A DNA stretch of 64,000 nucleotides from Bryobacterales bacterium KBS 96 (GTDB lineage: Bacteria; Acidobacteriota; Terriglobia; Bryobacterales; Bryobacteraceae). Position numbers and translations under genes: made by a program. The notes under the pieces were generated by a model that was given only the letters and a program-made list of their open reading frames with translations, ran no database searches and was not told the origin of the DNA. Position 1 is the first letter of the stretch. Every line of letters starts with the position of its first letter. Below, one piece after another: positions 27,880 through 35,342 of the stretch. The DNA is taken from contig KB906767.1 in the NCBI GenBank assembly GCA_000381625.1, positions 6,533,672 to 6,597,671 of the forward strand. Direction: 5' to 3'.

Positions 27880-29114
27880 TGGGCGGAAATCCGTCCGGAA
27901 CAGTCGAACTGTTCCTGTTGTGCGCCAGGACGGGTCTGTCCGAATCCGATTGCGAGCGAATTCGTGAAATCGTACGGAACGGACCCGACTGGGACCTCAT
28001 GCTTTCGCTTGCTGAGCGAAATGAAGTAATGGGTCTCGTCCACAGCAGTCTCTCGGGTGTTTGTCCGGAACTGCTGCCGCGGGCCATTCGTAGCCGCTTA
28101 CGTTCGACGGCGTTGTTGTACGCCAGCGATGGCTTGCAGCTAACCGTTAAGCTAGCCGAGGTTCTGCAACTGTTCGAAACGGAAGGAATCGAGGCTGTTG
28201 TCTTGAAGGGGCCGCCGCTAGCTGTGTCCCTTTATGGCGGCGTTTCGTTGAGGCGATTCGGCGATCTGGATATCCTCATACACTTCGACGATTTCTCGCG
28301 CGCACGGGATCTCTTGTTGCGGAACGGCTTCCAGTGGGATGGGAAGGGCTCGGAGTGTGAACCAGGTACGCTGTCCGAGACCGACAAGCATCTTTCCTTA
28401 GTACATTCAACGCAAGGTGTTGCTCTCGAACTGCATTGGTCCTGTGAGGAGCCGGCTGCCCGGTTTGCCCTCACTACCGAAGACGTATTCCAGTCCGCGG
28501 CGCGGGTTTTGCTTCCGGACGGAACACCAGCGCGCTGCCCCGGGCCCGAAGAGCAATTTTTGCTGCTGGCCGCGCATGGCGCGCGCCATGGATGGAAACA
28601 CCTGAAGTGGGTCTGTGACATTGCCGGGCTGATCCGCAAGCGAACGGATATGGAACTCCATGCGGTGCTGAAGAGGGCCCGGGAGCTGGGCTGCCGCAGG
28701 AGAGTATTGTTGGCACTGGCAGTTGCGGCCGAATTACTCGGCGCGCCGCTACCGGCGCCGGTACTGGGCGAAGTCGAAGCAACTCGATCTCTGCAAAAGC
28801 TGGTGATCGAAATACGAGGAACTGTCACCTCGCCACAGCAAGATAGGCCTCCGAAAACATCCGAAATTGCCGAAGACCGGCAGTTGAGGTTCGCGATGTA
28901 TTGCCGCGAGCGGGCTTGGGACCGGCTACTGCTTGCGGGGACTCGCTATTCCAGCAGCGTCCTCCCGAATTCGCGGGATTTTGAATTTGTGAAGTTGCCG
29001 GCCGGGTTTCGTTGGTTGTATTGGCTTGTGCGCCCGGTTCGCCTGCTTTGCTGCTATGGCCTGCGTTGTTTTACCGAGCCCTCGCGTTGGTTTGCGGAAA
29101 GCATACGGGGCTAA
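27879..29114 (+). CDS. Nucleotidyltransferase-fold protein (NTP_transf_5 type)
   Basis: The 411-residue protein has the minimal nucleotidyltransferase core at about 85-200: EAVVLKGPPLAVSLYGG, then FGDLDILIHFDDF with metal-binding Asp129 and Asp131, followed by the helical region of the uncharacterised family-5 proteins (LHWSCEEPA, FLLLAAHGARHGWKHLKWVC). Relatives occur in exopolysaccharide loci and in paeninodin/pseudomycoidin-like lasso peptide clusters next to HprK-like kinases, where they are thought to add a group to the phosphorylated peptide. Here it is the third gene of a coupled operon with just such a kinase and a PqqD protein, one base overlapping. Substrate unknown; the operon context is the strongest clue. 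Confidence 0.8.
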   Translation: MGGNPSGTVELFLLCARTGLSESDCERIREIVRNGPDWDLMLSLAERNEVMGLVHSSLSGVCPELLPRAIRSRLRSTALLYASDGLQLTVKLAEVLQLFETEGIEAVVLKGPPLAVSLYGGVSLRRFGDLDILIHFDDFSRARDLLLRNGFQWDGKGSECEPGTLSETDKHLSLVHSTQGVALELHWSCEEPAARFALTTEDVFQSAARVLLPDGTPARCPGPEEQFLLLAAHGARHGWKHLKWVCDIAGLIRKRTDMELHAVLKRARELGCRRRVLLALAVAAELLGAPLPAPVLGEVEATRSLQKLVIEIRGTVTSPQQDRPPKTSEIAEDRQLRFAMYCRERAWDRLLLAGTRYSSSVLPNSRDFEFVKLPAGFRWLYWLVRPVRLLCCYGLRCFTEPSRWFAESIRG

Positions 29115-29138
29115 GCCATTCTCACCGCGGCAGACGCC

Positions 29139-29804
29139 CTACCGATCTCTCCAGAACAACTCCGCATCGGAGCGGCGCACGTAGTTCGCATCCGCAGAAA
29201 TCGGGTCGAGGGCCGCTCCACGTTCCAGATCTAACTCCGCGCAATATGCAACAGCCGCCGCCAGCGAGCGTGGGGCTTCGGTCCACGTATTCCCGTCAAA
29301 GCGCGAACCGGCCATGGCCGCCCGGAACGGCGATCCGGCAGCAGTTATCAATTCGCAATCGGTAGTGATCTGTTCCAACCACGCCGGCAGCTTTGTCACG
29401 GCTTCGCGCTGAATCGGCTGGAGTTCTGCGTTGTACAGCCCAACATACACGTCACCGCGGCGGGCGTCCAGAATCACGGCGCGGCGATCCGAATTTCCGA
29501 AAAAGGCAAGAGCGCGAAGGTTGGAAACGGCCGCCACCGGCCTATTCATCGCTTCCGCCAGCCCTTTCGCCGCGGTAAGCCCCACGCGTACGCCGGTAAA
29601 TGAGCCGGGGCCAGCCGCGGCTCCGAAGCAGTCCACAGTTTCCAGCGCGACTCCGTTTCGTTTCAAAACTTCATCGATATATCCAAAGATTACGTGCGCA
29701 AACCCCTCCGGGCTGTGCAACGGGATTTCTGCTACTGTCCGGCCGTCAATCCGCAGGGCCACGCTGCCAAATTCCGTGGTGGTGTCGAGCGCAAGAATGG
29801 TCAC
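29139..29804 (-). CDS. tsaB: tRNA threonylcarbamoyladenosine biosynthesis protein TsaB
   Basis: TsaB supports TsaD in making t6A37 in ANN-decoding tRNAs. The 221-residue protein has the ASKHA-fold phosphate loop ILALDTTTEFGSVAL, the signature GPGSFTGVRVGLTAAKGLAE and a degenerate C-terminal half as expected for TsaB. It starts within the last four bases of the glycosidase-like gene (ATGA overlap), so it is translated from that transcript. tsaD and tsaE are not in the window. Length is normal for the family. Confidence 0.93.
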   Translation of the reverse strand: MTILALDTTTEFGSVALRIDGRTVAEIPLHSPEGFAHVIFGYIDEVLKRNGVALETVDCFGAAAGPGSFTGVRVGLTAAKGLAEAMNRPVAAVSNLRALAFFGNSDRRAVILDARRGDVYVGLYNAELQPIQREAVTKLPAWLEQITTDCELITAAGSPFRAAMAGSRFDGNTWTEAPRSLAAAVAYCAELDLERGAALDPISADANYVRRSDAELFWRDR

Positions 29805-31582
29805 CGCGAAATCTGATACACCTTCGATATCGAGTACGCTTTACCAACCGCATTGACTGCGCTGACAGTCACGTTGAGCAAAGCCGATCTGGTCTTCATG
29901 AGCTGAGCGGGAAACTCGAACGAGCCGGACGCGCCGAGTGCGAGCACTCGAGGTCCCTCGCCCTCCGCAACGATTTCTCCTGTCCAAAGATATTCCATGC
30001 TCCGCGTCGCGCGATTGGCTCGCGTGATTTTGATTTCATACGTGGCTGGCTTGCCGGCTTCCATCTCTTGACCGGCCGGCTCGACAATTTGGAACGGAAC
30101 CTTTGCCGGGTCAAGTTCAATTTCCTGAATAGGGGCCGATACCGATTCGAATCGGTAGCTCTTGAGCATCGACGCTTTCTTGCCTGTTCGTTCCAGTTGC
30201 AGCAGCCAGCCACCTTTGCCGCCGGGAGTCTGCTCGCTGAAGGCGTCTTGTTTGACATCTTTCAATTCGATCGTCTCCCCGGAGACCGGATTGATCCAAT
30301 GGGCGTCGTATTTATGTTTCTCCGGAAAAGTAATTTCGACGATTCCCGGTTGCTGCGCGTAAAGCAGATACTCGACATTATCGAGACCGGCGCAGCGCGC
30401 GCCGTCGACATCGAAGAAGGGCTCGAATTCCCAGTGACGGACATTCGACATGATCTTGAACCAAAGGCGCATTGCCTGAATGTTGGCTGGATTCTGCGAC
30501 GCCTCAAAGCGCATCGTGGGGTATTCGCCATTCGTCGTGGTCACCCAAAGCTCATGCCGAAATGCATCCGGCTCAACGCCTTGTATTACGTGGATCTGCG
30601 GAGCTGCCGTAATCTGACGTTCCACATCACCAAGCTGGGGATTCGCGGACGCTTCGACGATGTAGTTCTCCCAGCTATCGCGCAGCAGCATGGACGAAGT
30701 CTGCCGTGCATCTGTGGATCGCGGATGCTGGAAACTATCGTATTTGCCCAGCAGAGAGCCAATGTCATCGAGTAGAGGGCGGGCGTGCGGCTGATCTTCG
30801 AAGCGCTCTATGCCTTGCCAGCAAACATTTAGCGCGCCGTAGCGGGCAACCAGGTAACGAACCAGCGGCTCGCGTTGTTGCGGCGTGTCCATGGCGCCGG
30901 TCTTGAGGAACGAGCCGTCGGCAAGGATCAGATCGAGCGTGAGGCCCAGGCCATTTGCATAGAGCAGGCGATCGTCGAGAGCCGAAAAATAAGCCACGTC
31001 CGGCTCAGAATTGGCCGATAACGGCTTGCCTGCATGGCTATTTTCCGTCAGTAGGACGCCTCGAATGTGCGTGAAACCGTCGCTCTTCCGCGCATCCGCC
31101 CATTTGCGAAATGCGGCATCGTCCAGATCGATCCAAGGCGCTTCCGCCGACATCCAGAGATGAGGCTGCTTATTATCCGTGCGCCAATGGCGAACATTCG
31201 CCACAGCGACGAAACCGGGAGCGCTGTCGTCCGCAACTGCAAAGGTCGATTGGCGATTGTCGAAACGCTTAAGGACGGAAGTAATGCGATACGTCCATGT
31301 CCCCGCCTGGTTCGGAGTAAAGCGTACCCGTAGCGTGCGGCCGCCGTCCCAGAATGCTCGAATCAAATATGTAGTTGCATCGGGGCCACGGAATGCAACA
31401 TTTAGCAACTCGTCACGAAACGGAGACTTACCGGACGGAAGTTCGCCCTCGCTCCACTCGAAGCGCAGTTCACAAGGGCTGTACTTCGCCACTCCGGCAT
31501 CGCAGGAGGGCAGGGAAGCGGCCTGGCCCGGTACGGCTGCGGGAGCCAGAAGCGCCAGAAGAGCGATGGCGAGGCTGCGCAT
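29801..31582 (-). CDS. Secreted DUF5060/apiosidase-like glycoside hydrolase family protein
   Basis: The 593-residue protein has a signal peptide (MRSLAIALLALLAPAAVPGQ), an N-terminal DUF5060-like beta domain (about 40-115: ELRFEWSEGELPSGKSPFRD, TWTYRITSVLKRF) and a central TIM-barrel-like region (HLWMSAEAPWIDLDDAAFRK, GFTHIRGVLL, GLTLDLILADGSFL). The late beta-rich region (KKASMLKSYRFESVSAPIQE, YLWTGEIVAEGEGPRVLALG) resembles the putative collagen-binding domain of DUF4038 proteins. Relatives include apiosidases and other plant-cell-wall glycosidases. The catalytic acids were not individually placed. It lies in front of tsaB, an unrelated gene, so co-regulation is probably accidental. Confidence 0.75.
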   Translation of the reverse strand: MRSLAIALLALLAPAAVPGQAASLPSCDAGVAKYSPCELRFEWSEGELPSGKSPFRDELLNVAFRGPDATTYLIRAFWDGGRTLRVRFTPNQAGTWTYRITSVLKRFDNRQSTFAVADDSAPGFVAVANVRHWRTDNKQPHLWMSAEAPWIDLDDAAFRKWADARKSDGFTHIRGVLLTENSHAGKPLSANSEPDVAYFSALDDRLLYANGLGLTLDLILADGSFLKTGAMDTPQQREPLVRYLVARYGALNVCWQGIERFEDQPHARPLLDDIGSLLGKYDSFQHPRSTDARQTSSMLLRDSWENYIVEASANPQLGDVERQITAAPQIHVIQGVEPDAFRHELWVTTTNGEYPTMRFEASQNPANIQAMRLWFKIMSNVRHWEFEPFFDVDGARCAGLDNVEYLLYAQQPGIVEITFPEKHKYDAHWINPVSGETIELKDVKQDAFSEQTPGGKGGWLLQLERTGKKASMLKSYRFESVSAPIQEIELDPAKVPFQIVEPAGQEMEAGKPATYEIKITRANRATRSMEYLWTGEIVAEGEGPRVLALGASGSFEFPAQLMKTRSALLNVTVSAVNAVGKAYSISKVYQISR

Positions 31583-31657
31583 ATTGTAAAGCGTACCGCG
31601 AACGTTGAAATCGCCCCGAATGGCGCGGGCTGGCTGCGATATCCCTACAATAGAGAC

Positions 31658-32587
31658 ATGACGTTCTCGCCCCTGCGCGCCGGCAAAATTGCGATTCTGT
31701 GCCTATTGAGCGTTGTCCTGTTGGGCGCTCAAGACTGGAAAAGCCAATCGTCGCTGGCCGGCGTCGACCTGTCGGGTTTGACCGCCGCTCAAAAAGCGAC
31801 GGCGCTGAAGCTTTTGCGCGACGAGGACTGTTCGTGCGGCTGCGGTATGAAAACGGCGGAATGCCGCGTGAAAGACCCGAGCTGCTATTACAGTCAGGGG
31901 TTGGCGTCCGTGATCGTCAGTTCACTGAAAGAGGGTAAGACCGAAACCCAGGCACTCGCCGCCGCCACGAAATCCAAGTTTGCGCAAGGACCGCAGCAGG
32001 ACACCCGGCTGCTCGACGACCCGGTGTCAATTCCCACCACGGGGGCTCCGGTGATCGGTCCGGCGAATGCTCCGCTGACGCTGATTGAATTCTCCGATTT
32101 TCAATGTCCCTATTGCATCAAGGCTGTTCCTCAACTTCACGCTCTGCTGAAAGCCTACCCGACTCAGGTGAAGCTCATCTTTAAGGAATATCCGCTGGAG
32201 ATTCACTCCCAGGCTGCCTTTGCCGCATTGGCCGCGGAAGCGGCGAACAAACAGGGGAAGTTCTGGCCGATGCACGATGCCCTGTTCGCCCACCGCCAAG
32301 ATCTATCGCGTCCGTCCGTCCTCGCCATCGCAAAGGGAATTGGCCTCGAAATGAAGCGCTTTGAAGCGGATCTCGATTCGCCTCAAACGAAACAGACAGT
32401 CGTTAGAGATATTCAGGATGGCGACCGCGCTGGGGTGGAAGGCACGCCGACATTATTTATCAACGGGCAGCGCTACAACGGTGCGATCGCGCTGGAAGCA
32501 TTGAAACCCGTGCTCGATGCGCAACTGAAGCACCCGGTTGCCGAGGGCAAAACCGCTTCTGCTCGGGCGCCGTCGCAAATCCGTTGA
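31658..32587 (+). CDS. Periplasmic DsbA-like thiol oxidoreductase with Cys-rich N-terminal domain
   Basis: This 309-residue protein has an N-terminal hydrophobic signal (about 10-22), then a small domain with five cysteines (Cys58, 60, 62, 69 and 76, in DEDCSCGCGMKTAECRVKD). A DsbA/Thioredoxin_4 fold follows with active site CPYC (150-153, FSDFQCPYCIKAVPQL) and cis-Pro loop GVEGTPTLFING near 270. It probably makes or rearranges disulfides in exported proteins. The extra Cys domain, seen in related acidobacterial and myxobacterial proteins, could be a redox relay or metal site. The glutaredoxin-like gene follows after 72 bases in the same direction. Confidence 0.88.
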   Translation: MTFSPLRAGKIAILCLLSVVLLGAQDWKSQSSLAGVDLSGLTAAQKATALKLLRDEDCSCGCGMKTAECRVKDPSCYYSQGLASVIVSSLKEGKTETQALAAATKSKFAQGPQQDTRLLDDPVSIPTTGAPVIGPANAPLTLIEFSDFQCPYCIKAVPQLHALLKAYPTQVKLIFKEYPLEIHSQAAFAALAAEAANKQGKFWPMHDALFAHRQDLSRPSVLAIAKGIGLEMKRFEADLDSPQTKQTVVRDIQDGDRAGVEGTPTLFINGQRYNGAIALEALKPVLDAQLKHPVAEGKTASARAPSQIR

Positions 32588-32659
32588 AGGCACGACGCCT
32601 TCGCTGCAAATCCGCAAGTAACGCTTCCGCTCGAACGTCATCGGACATTCGAGGGTCCT

Positions 32660-32911
32660 ATGTCGCAGGTAAAGGTTTTTGGCGCCGATTGGTGCGAACT
32701 GACCCAGGGCGCGCGCGGATTTCTGGAACATCGCGGTGTGCCGTACGACTATGTCAACATCGAGGCGGATAGGGACGCGGCCGAGTGGGTGCGCGAACAG
32801 AACGGCGGCAAGGAGCGAAAACCCACTCTGGATATAGCGGGCGAGATTCTTGCCGAGCCAAGCAACGCGGCGCTCGAACAAGCGCTGCGGAGCAAACACT
32901 TGTTGGACTAG
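32660..32911 (+). CDS. Glutaredoxin-like protein with CxxT active site
   Basis: An 83-residue thioredoxin-fold protein: VKVFGADWCELTQGARGFLE carries the redox motif as CELT (Cys12), YDYVNIEAD the second strand, and ERKPTLDI the cis-Pro. Normal glutaredoxins have CPYC or CGFS; here the second Cys is Thr, so it can only act by a monothiol mechanism or has lost catalytic exchange. GAGGG precedes the start. The full fold is present, so it is probably a real small Grx rather than a fragment. It sits between the DsbA-like and GMC genes. Confidence 0.85.
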   Translation: MSQVKVFGADWCELTQGARGFLEHRGVPYDYVNIEADRDAAEWVREQNGGKERKPTLDIAGEILAEPSNAALEQALRSKHLLD

Positions 32912-32974
32912 AGTCGTTCCGCTCCTTCGGGGATCTGCCCCGGATTACCATGGACGTGTGAGGCGGACGAATAC

Positions 32975-34687
32975 ATGGCACAAGTGAAGGCAGCTCCCAA
33001 GAGCTACGACGTTGTGATTGTCGGCTCTGGGGCCGGAGGCGGAGTCGCGGCGCAAGTGCTCGCAAACGCCGGCGCAAAAATCTGCATGCTCGAAGCAGGC
33101 GATTTCTTCGATTGCACAAAACAGTCGGACATGTTTGCGTGGCCGTACAATGCTCCGCATCGCGCGGCATCGAGCAATGAGAAACCGTTCGGCTACTTCG
33201 ATGCGACATTGCTCGGCGGATGGCAGGTGCCAGGCGAACCGTACACCAATGCTCCCGGATCGGACTGGATGTGGTGGCGCGCGCGCATGCTCGGAGGCCG
33301 CACGAATCACTACGGCCGCATTTCACTTCGCATGGGGCCGTACGATTTCAAGCCTTACAGCCGGGACGGCAAAGGTTTCGATTGGCCCATTACTTATGAC
33401 GATCTCGCGCCATACTACGACAAAGCCGAGGAACTGATCGGTGTATTCGGATCGCATGAAGGTTTGGAGAACACGCCAGATGGCAAGTTTCTGCCTCCGC
33501 CGGCGCCGCGAGCCTATGAAAAGATCATCAAGGCGTCCAGCGACAAGCTCAACATCCCCTGCATCCCGTCGCGCTTAGCCATCCTGACCCGGCCAATTCA
33601 TGGAAGACCGGCCTGCCACTATTGCGCGCAATGCGGACGGTCCTGTGGCGTGAACGCAAACTTCAACTCGCCCGGTGTCCACATCTTCCCGGCCATGAAG
33701 ACCGGCAATCTCGAACTCCGCAATAACGCGATGGTGCGCGAGGTTCTGGTCGGGCCCGACGGACTCGCGCGCGGCGTTTCTTACGTTGACAAGAAAACAC
33801 GCAACGAAGTTTCCGTCTACGGCAAAATCGTCGTGCTCGCCGCAAGCTGCTGCGAGACCGCGCGAATCATGCTCAATTCGAAGAGCAGCCAGTTTCCGAA
33901 CGGCATTGCCAACTCGATGGGACTGGTGGGCCGTTACATTATGGATACCGTTGGTTCGGCCGTAGGCGGTTTTCTGCCGATCCTTCAAGACCTGCCACCG
34001 GAGAACGAAGACGGCGTCGGCGGCATGCATATGTACATGCCGTGGTGGCTCTACAAAGAGCAAAAGGCCAATAAGATGCCGTTCGCGCGCGGCTATCACA
34101 TCGAGATCGGCGGCGGCCGCGGCCTCCCGGAATCCGGAGTGCTCAGCGGCTCGGAGCAACTGCTTGGAGGCGGCTACGGCATGGAATTGAAGCGGAATCT
34201 GCGCAAGATCTATGGAGCCGATGTCTACTTCGCCGGCCGCGGCGAGATGATCCCGAACGAGAACAGCTACTGCGAAATCGACCCCAACACGGTCGATCAG
34301 TGGGGTATCCCGGTGCTTCGCTTCCATTTCAAATGGAGCGACGACGAGCTTCTGCAGGCCAAACACATGCAGGAAACGTTCAAAGAGATTATCGAGACTG
34401 CCGGCGGCATCGTGACAAATAGCTCCGGACCGGAGGATCGATGGGGCATTTCTCGCGGCGGCGAAATCATTCACGAGGTCGGGGCAACCAAGATGGGCGA
34501 TGATCCGAAGACCTCGGTGTTGAATAAATATTGCCAGGCGTGGGATTGCAAGAATCTCTTCATCACCGATGCGGCGCCGTTCGTAAGCAATGCCGACAAG
34601 AACCCGACGCTGACCATCAGCGCGCTCGGGTGGCGCACATCGGAGTACATTGCCGATCAAGTGAAGAAGCTGAACGTGAAGGTGTAG
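32975..34687 (+). CDS. GMC-family FAD-dependent oxidoreductase
   Basis: The 570-residue protein opens with the FAD-binding fold (YDVVIVGSGAGGGVAAQVLA, about 10-29, and KICMLEAG) and ends with the GMC C-terminal block (HEVGATKMGDDPKTSVLNKY, LFITDAAPFVSNADKNPTLT). GMC enzymes oxidise alcohols or sugars, often as periplasmic dehydrogenases. A cysteine cluster PACHYCAQCGRSCGVNAN, at about 210-225, has four cysteines in CxxCxxCxxxC spacing and could hold an iron-sulfur cluster for electron transfer, as in FAD-glucose-dehydrogenase-type enzymes. No Tat signal or separate small subunit is visible beside it. Substrate unknown. Confidence 0.9.
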   Translation: MAQVKAAPKSYDVVIVGSGAGGGVAAQVLANAGAKICMLEAGDFFDCTKQSDMFAWPYNAPHRAASSNEKPFGYFDATLLGGWQVPGEPYTNAPGSDWMWWRARMLGGRTNHYGRISLRMGPYDFKPYSRDGKGFDWPITYDDLAPYYDKAEELIGVFGSHEGLENTPDGKFLPPPAPRAYEKIIKASSDKLNIPCIPSRLAILTRPIHGRPACHYCAQCGRSCGVNANFNSPGVHIFPAMKTGNLELRNNAMVREVLVGPDGLARGVSYVDKKTRNEVSVYGKIVVLAASCCETARIMLNSKSSQFPNGIANSMGLVGRYIMDTVGSAVGGFLPILQDLPPENEDGVGGMHMYMPWWLYKEQKANKMPFARGYHIEIGGGRGLPESGVLSGSEQLLGGGYGMELKRNLRKIYGADVYFAGRGEMIPNENSYCEIDPNTVDQWGIPVLRFHFKWSDDELLQAKHMQETFKEIIETAGGIVTNSSGPEDRWGISRGGEIIHEVGATKMGDDPKTSVLNKYCQAWDCKNLFITDAAPFVSNADKNPTLTISALGWRTSEYIADQVKKLNVKV

Positions 34688-34772
34688 CGGAAGGACAACA
34701 CCATGTGGTCTTCGAGGCATTTCAGGTTCCGGGTCACCTGGTTTTCCCACATTCAGGACGTCTGTCGGTGAG

Positions 34773-34875
34773 GCAGGCCTTGGCCTGCGCCGGGCGCCCG
34801 GTCCAGCTCTTCGATACTTCAGCACGGTCCGAAGAGCGCGGCTGGGAGCCGCGCGTAGACGGGGGCGTCTGCCCC
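34773..34875. repeat. Cluster of intergenic hairpins
   Basis: Between the GMC gene and padR lie four consecutive inverted repeats: GCAGGCC-TT-GGCCTGC (34773-34788), the palindrome CCGGGCGCCCGG (34790-34801), GCGCGGCT-GGG-AGCCGCGC (34836-34854), and overlapping AGACG/CGTCT and GGGGC/GCCCC stems (34857-34875). Such GC-rich hairpin tracts are typical of dispersed intergenic elements, and they could also terminate the GMC transcript. No T-run follows. Confidence 0.5.
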
Positions 34876-34967
34876 ACCAAAACTAGGTGGCATTGGACTC
34901 TTAGTCTGCTGGCTGGGGCTCATGCCAGCGAGTGCTCTGCGCCAGGTCTTCATTAGCCATGGATCGT

Positions 34968-34993
34968 TATGGTTACCGATATCGGTTACCATA
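34968..34993. promoter_or_regulatory. 26-nt palindrome, likely PadR operator
   Basis: TATGGTTACCGAT is followed immediately by ATCGGTTACCATA; 12 of 13 base pairs are complementary, centred between 34980 and 34981. It ends 6 bases before the padR ATG. Position and symmetry suggest autoregulation of padR and the linked permease gene by the PadR dimer. Confidence 0.6.
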
Positions 34994-34999
34994 TCAGAT

Positions 35000-35329
35000 A
35001 TGAGTAGACCCACCGACCTGGTCCAGGGGACGCTCGATCTCCTGGTTCTCAAAATGTTGGCGTTGCAGCCGATGCATGGATGGGCAATTGGTGAGCGTAT
35101 AAAGCAGATGTCCAAAGACATCTTGCAAGTTGGCCCCGGCTCACTCTATCCTGCGTTGCACAGACTGGAAGGGGCCGGCTGGATTAGCGCCGAGTGGTCC
35201 GTCAGCGAGGATAAGCGTCGGGTGAAGTTTTATTCGATCACCAAAGAAGGACGCAAGCGCCTCCGGCAGGAAGCGGCCGACTGGAAACGGTTATCCGGCG
35301 CCATCTCCTCGATCGTTTTTGAGAGTTAG
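35000..35329 (+). CDS. PadR-family transcriptional regulator
   Basis: The 109-residue product starts MSRPTDLVQGTLDLLVLKML, the usual acidobacterial PadR opening, and continues with the winged helix (GWAIGERIKQM, GPGSLYPALHRLEGAGWISA, VKFYSITKEGRKRL). It is a small PadR of the type that sits directly upstream of orphan MacB-like permeases. The start at 35000 follows the palindromic operator; the frame is open further upstream but that part lacks similarity. The permease gene starts 13 bases after its stop, so both form one operon. The inducer is unknown. Confidence 0.93.
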   Translation: MSRPTDLVQGTLDLLVLKMLALQPMHGWAIGERIKQMSKDILQVGPGSLYPALHRLEGAGWISAEWSVSEDKRRVKFYSITKEGRKRLRQEAADWKRLSGAISSIVFES

Positions 35330-35342
35330 ACGAGGCTGCGAA

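Noticed and set aside
29600-30775. Long plus-strand open frame of 391 codons
   Set aside because: It lies antisense to tsaB and the DUF5060 protein, is rich in Arg, His and Cys, and shows no domain; a shadow of GC-rich codon usage.
33575-34825. Long minus-strand open frame of 416 codons
   Set aside because: It is antisense to the clearly identified GMC oxidoreductase and lacks any motif.
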